This document shows positions 51,536-57,203 of a stretch of 57,203 bases of DNA, piece by piece. Every line of letters begins with the position of its first letter. The first letter of the stretch is position 1. The notes under the pieces were generated by a model, which did no database searches, was not told where the DNA came from, and worked only from the letters and a program-made list of their open reading frames with translations. Source of the DNA: Pontibacter deserti (GTDB lineage: Bacteria; Bacteroidota; Bacteroidia; Cytophagales; Hymenobacteraceae); contig NZ_JALPRS010000006.1 of assembly GCF_023630255.1 (NCBI RefSeq), positions 1 through 57,203 on the forward strand, written 5' to 3'. Both the position numbers and the translations under genes were made by a program.

Positions 51536-54004
51536 ATGCTCACTTTTCAGCAACTAGCTTCTGTAACTCACGGTAAGGTTCTGCAGTTTGTGCAGGCTCT
51601 TCCTATTATACACCTGCTCACCGATAGCCGCAAGCTGTCGCAGCCGGCAGGTACAGTATTTTTTGCGATCAGGGGCAAGTATAACGACGGGCATAAGTAT
51701 ATAGCAGCGTTGTATGGGCAGGGCGTGCGGCAGTTTATAGTTGAGAAAGAGCAGGATGAAACCGGCCGTACCTATAGCGAGTGCTACCCTGATGCAAACC
51801 TGTTACTGGTTACTGATTGCTTAGGCGCATTGCAGCAACTGGCTGCCTGGCACAGAGCACAGTTTAGCATACCAGTTATTGGTATTACCGGCAGTAACGG
51901 CAAAACTATAGTTAAAGAGTGGCTGGCCCAGTTGCTGAGTCCTGACGAGTTGGTAGTTAAAAGCCCGCGCAGCTATAATTCACAGTTGGGTGTTCCATTG
52001 TCGGTGTGGCAGCTTAATAGTAACCATACACTGGCAATTTTTGAAGCAGGCATTTCGCTGCCGGGCGAGATGGAAAAATTGCAGCCCATCATCCAGCCAA
52101 CTATAGGTATTTTTACCAACATTGGCACAGCCCACGACGAAGGCTTTACCTCACGCCAGCAGAAAGTGCAGGAAAAACTGAAGCTGTTTACTAAGGTTGA
52201 TGTACTTATTTACTGCACCGACCACGAACTGTTGCACCACGAAGTACAGGCACAACCTATAAAGACCTTTACCTGGAGCCGGCAGCATAAAGCTGATGTA
52301 ACTGTAACTGCTACCACCACAGCCGGACATAAAACCATAGTTGTTTATACTTACAAAGGCGAGAAACAACGCCTTGCTATACCTTTTACCGACGAAGCAT
52401 CTGTAGAAAACGCCCTGCACTGCCTGGCTGCGCTGCTTTACCGTAATGTGCCTTTCGCTGAAATACAGGACCGCCTGGACCGGCTGCACCCTGTAGCCAT
52501 GCGCCTCGAAATGAAAGAAGCCATTAACGGTTGTTACCTGATCGACGATACGTATAATAATGACCTGGCAGGTCTGGCTATCGCATTGGATTTGTTGGCC
52601 AACCAGCCGCAACGTGTAAGGCACACCATTATACTTTCTGATCTGTTGGAGTCTGGCTTGCCGGAAGAAGCCTTATATGGTCAGGTGGCTGCACTTATTA
52701 AAAACCATGGGGTAGAGAAAGTTATTGGTATCGGCCCAACTATAAGTCATCATAAAACCAAGTTTTCTGATGCAGCAGTGTTCTATAGCAGCACCGCAGA
52801 TTTTCTGGCACAGTTTAAAACTGATGATTTCAGGAATGAACTTATACTTGTGAAAGGTGCACGTGTATTTGAGTTTGAGCGGATTGTACACGCGTTCCAG
52901 CAGAAAGTACACGGAACGGTGCTGGAAGTAAACCTGGATGCGCTGGTGCATAATTTAAACTATTATCGCTCTAAACTTGCCCCGGATACCAAACTGATGG
53001 TGATGGTAAAAGCCTTTGCTTATGGTAGCGGCAGTTTCGAGGTAGCCAATTTACTGCAGTTCCATAGGGTAGATTACCTGGCCGTAGCCTATGCCGACGA
53101 AGGCGTAATGCTGCGCGAAAACGGGATCACGTTGCCGGTTATGGTCATGAATCCGTCTCCGGACAGCTTTGCCAAACTGCGCCAGCATAACCTGGAGCCT
53201 GAGATTTATTCGCTTGAGCTACTGGAGCAATACCTGAAAGATTTGCCATCTGACACATTACGTCACCGCATCCACCTGAAACTGGATACAGGCATGCACC
53301 GCTTAGGATTTACTTCTGAAGATTTCGATGCGCTTTTCCCGCTGTTGCAGCAACATCCGCAGATTCAGGTAATAAGTACCTTTACGCATCTGGCCGGTGC
53401 CGATGAAGCGTTGCATAACGATTTTTCGCTTATGCAGATACAGAACTTCAAAAGTATGGCTGCAGAAGTAGAGGTAAGGCTGGGTTATAAAGTGATAAAG
53501 CATGCGCTTAATTCGGCTGGCATCGTTCGTTTCCCGGAGCACCAACTGGATATGGTTCGTTTAGGCATTGGCTTGTACGGCGTAGAAGCAACTGGCTCAG
53601 AGCAGGAAGCCCTGAAGCCGGTAAGTACATTAAAAACCACTGTCTCTCAGGTAAAATCTATAGTTAAAGGAGAAACCGTAGGCTATAGTCGCAAAGGCAT
53701 TGCTGATTCTGATAAAATAATTGCAACTATAGCCATCGGTTATGCCGACGGTTACGACCGCCGCTTCAGTAACGGAGCCGGTATGGTCATCATCAACGGC
53801 AAGCGCTGTCCGATCATCGGAAATGTATGCATGGATATGTGCATGGTAGATGTAACTGGCCTGGATGTAAAAGCCGGCGACGAAGCCATTGTTTTCGGAT
53901 CAAAACTTACACTAACCGAAATGGCCAGTCGTATCGGTACTATTCCATATGAACTGCTCACAAACGTAAGCTCCCGTGTAAAACGCATTTTCTTTTCGGA
54001 GTAG
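51536..54004 (+). CDS. bifunctional MurF ligase / alanine racemase
   Basis: An 822-residue fusion that makes D-alanine and adds D-Ala-D-Ala to UDP-MurNAc-tripeptide in peptidoglycan synthesis. The MurF part (about residues 1-455) has the P-loop GSNGKT at 119-124, AIFEAGISLPGEME, and HPVAMRLEM followed by the DDTYNNDL substrate loop. The racemase part (~463-822) has the PLP lysine K492 in MVKAFAYGSGSF, LDTGMHRLG, the acid/base tyrosine region AIGYADGYDRR and the C-terminal VCMDMCMVDVTG. This fusion is known in Bacteroidota and couples D-Ala supply to its use. ATG at 51536. A D-Ala-D-Ala ligase is still needed elsewhere. Confidence 0.95.
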   Translation: MLTFQQLASVTHGKVLQFVQALPIIHLLTDSRKLSQPAGTVFFAIRGKYNDGHKYIAALYGQGVRQFIVEKEQDETGRTYSECYPDANLLLVTDCLGALQQLAAWHRAQFSIPVIGITGSNGKTIVKEWLAQLLSPDELVVKSPRSYNSQLGVPLSVWQLNSNHTLAIFEAGISLPGEMEKLQPIIQPTIGIFTNIGTAHDEGFTSRQQKVQEKLKLFTKVDVLIYCTDHELLHHEVQAQPIKTFTWSRQHKADVTVTATTTAGHKTIVVYTYKGEKQRLAIPFTDEASVENALHCLAALLYRNVPFAEIQDRLDRLHPVAMRLEMKEAINGCYLIDDTYNNDLAGLAIALDLLANQPQRVRHTIILSDLLESGLPEEALYGQVAALIKNHGVEKVIGIGPTISHHKTKFSDAAVFYSSTADFLAQFKTDDFRNELILVKGARVFEFERIVHAFQQKVHGTVLEVNLDALVHNLNYYRSKLAPDTKLMVMVKAFAYGSGSFEVANLLQFHRVDYLAVAYADEGVMLRENGITLPVMVMNPSPDSFAKLRQHNLEPEIYSLELLEQYLKDLPSDTLRHRIHLKLDTGMHRLGFTSEDFDALFPLLQQHPQIQVISTFTHLAGADEALHNDFSLMQIQNFKSMAAEVEVRLGYKVIKHALNSAGIVRFPEHQLDMVRLGIGLYGVEATGSEQEALKPVSTLKTTVSQVKSIVKGETVGYSRKGIADSDKIIATIAIGYADGYDRRFSNGAGMVIINGKRCPIIGNVCMDMCMVDVTGLDVKAGDEAIVFGSKLTLTEMASRIGTIPYELLTNVSSRVKRIFFSE

Positions 54005-54007
54005 AAA

Positions 54008-54409
54008 CTAATTGCTTTTGAGTGAAGGCATTTTTAGAGAATCTCCTTCAACTATAAATCTGATAGGGAGAGTATACAGAACTTTAACAGGCTGCCCATT
54101 TTGTATTCCTGGTTGCCAGTCTGGCGATTCTTTAAGCGCTTTAATTACAGCTTCTGACAATTCAGCTTTTACTTTCTTGCTACAGAAATCACATTCTACT
54201 TTTTTGATATTAATTGAACCAACTTTGCCTATTTCATTGACAACAAAAGTAGCTATAACCAAAGGCCCTTTTTTAATAACTGTATCAGCTGCAAATGGCT
54301 CCTTTTCTTGACGGCTATAATTCTTTGAATTTATACCTCCTGTAGCGAGAGTAATAGATAGGATTACGCCAGTAATAGTAAGAGCAATAATAGAATAAGT
54401 TATTTTCAC
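54008..54409 (-). CDS. small TonB-like C-terminal domain protein
   Basis: A 133-residue protein with one N-terminal membrane helix (about residues 4-24, YSIIALTITGVILSITLATGG) and a domain like the TonB C-terminus (VIATFVVNEIGKVGSINIKKV...AVIKALKESPDWQPGIQNGQPVKVLYTLPIRF). The WQPGxxNGxPV motif is standard. A CDFC motif (residues 75-78) could form a disulfide. The start is GTG at 54409, supported by a -7 box 24 bases upstream. It is the third TonB-like gene in the window and converges with MurF-Alr, three bases between stops. Confidence 0.75.
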   Translation of the reverse strand: MKITYSIIALTITGVILSITLATGGINSKNYSRQEKEPFAADTVIKKGPLVIATFVVNEIGKVGSINIKKVECDFCSKKVKAELSEAVIKALKESPDWQPGIQNGQPVKVLYTLPIRFIVEGDSLKMPSLKSN

Positions 54410-54432
54410 TTTGTAAAGTTAGTTCTCAACTT

Positions 54433-54440
54433 CAAAGTTA
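54433..54440 (-). promoter_or_regulatory. -7 element of the TonB-like gene
   Basis: CAAAGTTA on plus reads TAACTTTG on minus, identical to the sucA and carB boxes. Predicted leader ~18 bases before the GTG at 54409. No well-placed TTG upstream. Confidence 0.5.
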
Positions 54441-54591
54441 ATGGTTTACTGTAGTTGTAACATATCGAACCATCTCCAAATTTTCAAATCTCCAAATCTT
54501 CTCATCTTGAATTGCTAAAACTTTTGCTTTAAAGTTGAACACCTTGTAACTTGCGGTTGTTTATAAACAGTCTAAATAAAAACAGCTTACG

Positions 54592-54840
54592 GTGCAGAAA
54601 AGGGTAGAAGAGCATAAAGACAGAAAAAGTGTACGCGACCTTAAGATAGGAGAGTATGGCGTTATTTGCTGCCTCAAAGATCCGGAAATGGGTCTTAAGC
54701 TCCTGGAAATGGGTTGTATTCCCGGCACGCAGGTAAAACTGAACAGCCGTGCCCCTCTCGGAGATCCGATCACAATTATCGTGAATGACTATACTCTGTC
54801 GCTGCGCCTGGACGAAGCTGAAACTATAATGCTGAAGTAG
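54592..54840 (+). CDS. feoA: ferrous iron transport protein A
   Basis: An 82-residue SH3-like cytoplasmic protein that assists FeoB. FeoA hallmarks are LKIGEYGVICCLKD, the LLEMGCIPGTQVKLNSRAPLGDP region, and a strand pair ending LSLRLDEAETIML. There is no upstream ATG; the frame starts with GTG at 54592 (first residues MQKRVEEHKDRKSV). The N-terminal ~12 charged residues extend beyond typical FeoA, so a later start cannot be excluded. FeoB follows 11 bases after the stop, so the two are co-transcribed; FeoC is absent. Confidence 0.93.
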   Translation: MQKRVEEHKDRKSVRDLKIGEYGVICCLKDPEMGLKLLEMGCIPGTQVKLNSRAPLGDPITIIVNDYTLSLRLDEAETIMLK

Positions 54841-54851
54841 CAACCTTTTAC

Positions 54852-57005
54852 ATGACTGTAGTAGCCCAGCCTGAGATAATTGAAACACCACCAGTTGCAG
54901 CCAAGCCTGCTGTTGCTAAGGTAGCGTTGGTTGGTAATCCTAACTCAGGCAAAACATCTCTATTTAATCAGCTTACAGGCCTTAACCAAAAGGTAGGTAA
55001 TTTTCCGGGAGTTACAGTTGATAAAAAAACCGGTACCTGCCAGATCAGTGCGCACCAGAAAGTACAGATCATCGACCTGCCGGGTACTTATAGTCTATAC
55101 CCTAAGTCACTGGATGAGCGCGTTATCATCGATCTGCTTTACGATCCGGCTTCGCAACATTACCCAGACCTTGTTATAGTTACCGCGGATGCTTCTAACC
55201 TGAAGCGTAACCTGCTGTTGTTTACCCAACTCGCCGACCTGAAAATACCAGCTATACTTGCCCTTAACATGGTAGATGTAGCAGAGAAGGAAGGTGTAAA
55301 GATTGACATACCAGCGCTGCATAAAGGTTTAGGCGTGCCGGTTATACCTATGAATGCCCGCAAAGGGATAGGTGTAGCTGCACTTAAAATACTGATGTCG
55401 CAGCAACTGGAAGCTACGCCGGTGCAGTTTTATTCTATACCGCAGGAGGTTAAGCCGGTAACAGAAAGTATAAAAGCCCGCTTTGGTCTTGCGAATGATT
55501 ACCTGGCGCTGCATTACGCACATCAGTATAAAAGCCTTAAATTCCTAACCGCCGAAGAAGCAGGCTGGATAGAGGCCCTGGTGCAGACACATGAGTTTAA
55601 GTCTAATGCTGCACAAGCCGATGAAACTATAGCCCGCTATACTTATATAAATGAGTTGCTGCTGGATGTGGTTCGGGTAGAGCGTGTAGAGAAGGATGAA
55701 AAGTTCAGTAACCGTCTGGATCAGGTACTTACTCATAAAGTATTTGGCTACCTGATCTTCCTGGCTATACTTTTCCTGGTGTTCCAGGCCATCTTTACTT
55801 GGGCCAGCTACCCCATGGATCTGATAGATCAGGGTTTTGCCAGCCTGAATGGTGTGATACAGGACAACTTTAGTGGCCCGCTGGTAAACCTGATAACAGA
55901 AGGAATAATTGCCGGATTGGGTGGTGTGCTGGTGTTTGTGCCACAGATTGCTATACTCTTTGCCTTTATTGCTATACTGGAAGAAACTGGCTACATGGCG
56001 CGGGTTACGTTTATGATGGATAAGATCATGCGTAAGTTTGGCCTGAATGGTAAAAGCGTTGTGCCTTTGATATCTGGTGTAGCCTGTGCGGTTCCTGCTG
56101 TTATGTCGGCCCGTACTATAGAGAACTGGAAAGACAGGATGATTACCATCTTTGTAACACCGCTTATGAGCTGCTCGGCCCGTATTCCGGTTTACACCGT
56201 ACTGATCGCGCTGGTAGTTCCTGAAAAATATTACTTCGGTTTCCTGAACCTGCAGGGCCTGGTACTGATGGCTTTATACCTGATCGGTTTTCTGGCTGCC
56301 ATTTTCTCAGCTCTATTATTAAAGACCATACTGAAAGCCCGCGAACGCAGCTATTTCATTATGGAGTTCCCGGTGTATAAAATGCCCCGCTGGAAAAACG
56401 TAGGTATAACTATAGTTGAGAAATCGAAAGCCTTTGTGTTTGAAGCAGGTAAAGTGATTGTTGCCATCTCGGTTATACTTTGGGTGCTGGCATCGTACGG
56501 GCCTGGCAACAGTTTTGAAGTAGCTGAGCAAAAAGCTATAGTTGAAGCCAAGCAACAAAGTTTGTCACAGGTAGAGCTACAAAACCTGATCAACTCTCAC
56601 CAGTTAGAAGCTTCTTATGCAGGTGTGATAGGCCGAACAATAGAGCCTGCCATTGCGCCTCTTGGCTACAACTGGAAAATAGGTATAGCATTGCTTACAT
56701 CTTTTGCCGCCCGCGAAGTATTTGTTGGCACCATGTCTACTATTTATAGTATAGGCGAAGAAGAAAATGTAAGCACAATTAAAAGTAAACTAATGATGGA
56801 GAAGGACAAAGATGGTAATCCATACTTCACACCAGCCCGTTCCTTCTCGCTTATGATCTTCTACTTGTTTGCAATGCAGTGTATAAGTACACTGGCTATA
56901 GTTCGCCGCGAGACCAAAAGCTGGATGTGGCCATTGGCACAGCTACTATATATGAGCGGGCTGGCTTATATAATGGCATTCATAACTTTCCAGATACTTA
57001 GTTAA
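54852..57005 (+). CDS. feoB: ferrous iron transporter B
   Basis: A 717-residue Fe(II) importer. The N-terminal G domain has G1 GNPNSGKT (28-35), G2-region NFPGVTVDKK, G3 DLPGTYSLYP (75-84) and G4 NMVD (about 140). A helical GDI region follows to ~260. The membrane part includes two Gate modules (from about residue 320), with GVACAVPAVMSARTIENWKDRM and SCSARIPVYTVL conserved, including the candidate Cys in the ion path. Full length, with a slightly long N-terminal tail rich in Ala/Pro. Pairs with FeoA. Confidence 0.96.
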   Translation: MTVVAQPEIIETPPVAAKPAVAKVALVGNPNSGKTSLFNQLTGLNQKVGNFPGVTVDKKTGTCQISAHQKVQIIDLPGTYSLYPKSLDERVIIDLLYDPASQHYPDLVIVTADASNLKRNLLLFTQLADLKIPAILALNMVDVAEKEGVKIDIPALHKGLGVPVIPMNARKGIGVAALKILMSQQLEATPVQFYSIPQEVKPVTESIKARFGLANDYLALHYAHQYKSLKFLTAEEAGWIEALVQTHEFKSNAAQADETIARYTYINELLLDVVRVERVEKDEKFSNRLDQVLTHKVFGYLIFLAILFLVFQAIFTWASYPMDLIDQGFASLNGVIQDNFSGPLVNLITEGIIAGLGGVLVFVPQIAILFAFIAILEETGYMARVTFMMDKIMRKFGLNGKSVVPLISGVACAVPAVMSARTIENWKDRMITIFVTPLMSCSARIPVYTVLIALVVPEKYYFGFLNLQGLVLMALYLIGFLAAIFSALLLKTILKARERSYFIMEFPVYKMPRWKNVGITIVEKSKAFVFEAGKVIVAISVILWVLASYGPGNSFEVAEQKAIVEAKQQSLSQVELQNLINSHQLEASYAGVIGRTIEPAIAPLGYNWKIGIALLTSFAAREVFVGTMSTIYSIGEEENVSTIKSKLMMEKDKDGNPYFTPARSFSLMIFYLFAMQCISTLAIVRRETKSWMWPLAQLLYMSGLAYIMAFITFQILS

Positions 57006-57021
57006 CTAAAGGAATTGGTAA

Positions 57022-57067
57022 AAACATTAAACGCCTTCAGCTCAATAGTTGAGGGCGTTTAATGTTT
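57022..57067 (+). terminator. feoAB terminator
   Basis: A 14-bp perfect stem, AAACATTAAACGCC (57022-57035) with GGCGTTTAATGTTT (57054-57067), around an 18-base loop that can itself form a small CTCAA/TTGAG hairpin. Confidence 0.85.
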
Positions 57068-57203
57068 ATAAAGAAACACACCAAAAAAACCTTTCACATG
57101 CGGGAACTTCCGGGCCCAGGCTGGCTGTTACCACTCTGCGTCCGGCCGGGACAGCAGGCAAAGCTTGGTAAAGGCTAAAGATCAAAAGCATGATTGGAGC
57201 AAG
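57068..57203. other. unassigned GC-rich window end
   Basis: After the feoAB terminator the sequence turns GC-rich (GAACTTCCGGGCCCAGG and GTCCGGCCGGGACAGCAGG). No tRNA, known RNA or open frame of confidence is visible before the window ends. It could be the edge of an element or the start of a structured RNA. Confidence 0.4.

Noticed and set aside
57068..57203. tRNA, SRP RNA or RNase P RNA at the window end
   Set aside because: GC-rich and possibly structured, but no cloverleaf, GGAAG-type SRP loop or RNase P core sequence is visible.

Overview
The window reads as a piece of chromosome from a Bacteroidota bacterium of the order Cytophagales, most likely Pontibacter or another Hymenobacteraceae (inference from protein style, not from a database search). 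Supporting signs are a type IX secretion C-terminal sorting domain, a fused MurF-alanine racemase, a carbamoyl-phosphate synthase large subunit without its C-terminal regulatory domain, families such as DUF4834, DUF4230, DUF4864 and DUF5686, and several start regions with the Bacteroidota -7 box TAnnTTTG, sometimes with an upstream TTG or TTTG. Shine-Dalgarno sequences are not prominent. The content is mostly housekeeping and envelope functions; I see no phage, transposase, CRISPR array or recognisable defence island.

Layout. 1-95: 3' end of a 5S rRNA and the rrn terminator. 479-8178 (minus strand): aspartase and an RNase D-like exonuclease, a small acidic lipoprotein, an M28 peptidase lipoprotein, a type IX secreted protein and a WYL-like small protein. 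8714-14654 (plus): the 2-oxoglutarate dehydrogenase complex in order E1, E2 (with two lipoyl domains), E3. 14809-16251: a secreted pentapeptide-like repeat protein and a convergent orphan. 16530-21059: a MacAB-like ABC exporter with two paralogous permeases. 21221-27389: a CHRD lipoprotein, a GNAT acetyltransferase, DUF4864, PAP2 phosphatase, zinc-dependent phospholipase C, a Ser/Gln-rich membrane protein, DUF3616 and a small membrane protein. 27442-31072 (minus): a lipoprotein, an acyltransferase, a second M28 peptidase and small orphans. 31281-31944: a membrane protein and XRE regulator pair with inverted-repeat candidate operators. 32075-34888: carB. 34945-35818: a gene-free island of intergenic repeats. 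35819-43862: an LtaS-like phosphotransferase, DUF4834, an outer-membrane-type lipoprotein, YfhO, an ACC deaminase-like PLP enzyme and DUF4230. 43935-46175 (minus): RecX and a TonB-domain/PLDc_N cluster whose first gene carries an in-frame stop. 46390-54004: two DMT transporters, a DUF5686 outer membrane protein, a lipoprotein and MurF-Alr. 54008-57005: a TonB-like protein and the FeoAB ferrous iron transporter.

How the genes fit together: aspartase yields fumarate and the OGDH complex runs the TCA cycle; CarB, MurF-Alr, the acyltransferase, PAP2 and LtaS-like proteins serve nucleotide, wall and envelope synthesis; secreted peptidases and a phospholipase suggest polymer scavenging; TonB-like proteins and FeoAB serve energy transduction and iron uptake.

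The most unusual signal is not a gene. Two 10-base palindromes, AACTATAGTT and AAGTATACTT (together AASTATASTT), and their half-words occur far more often than chance through genes and spacers alike, reminiscent of the cyanobacterial HIP1 palindrome. Other items worth a look are a covarying TGTCAT hairpin repeat, a nested inverted repeat at 43087-43192, the broken TonB gene at 44880-45629, and the XRE operator region at 31206-31253.
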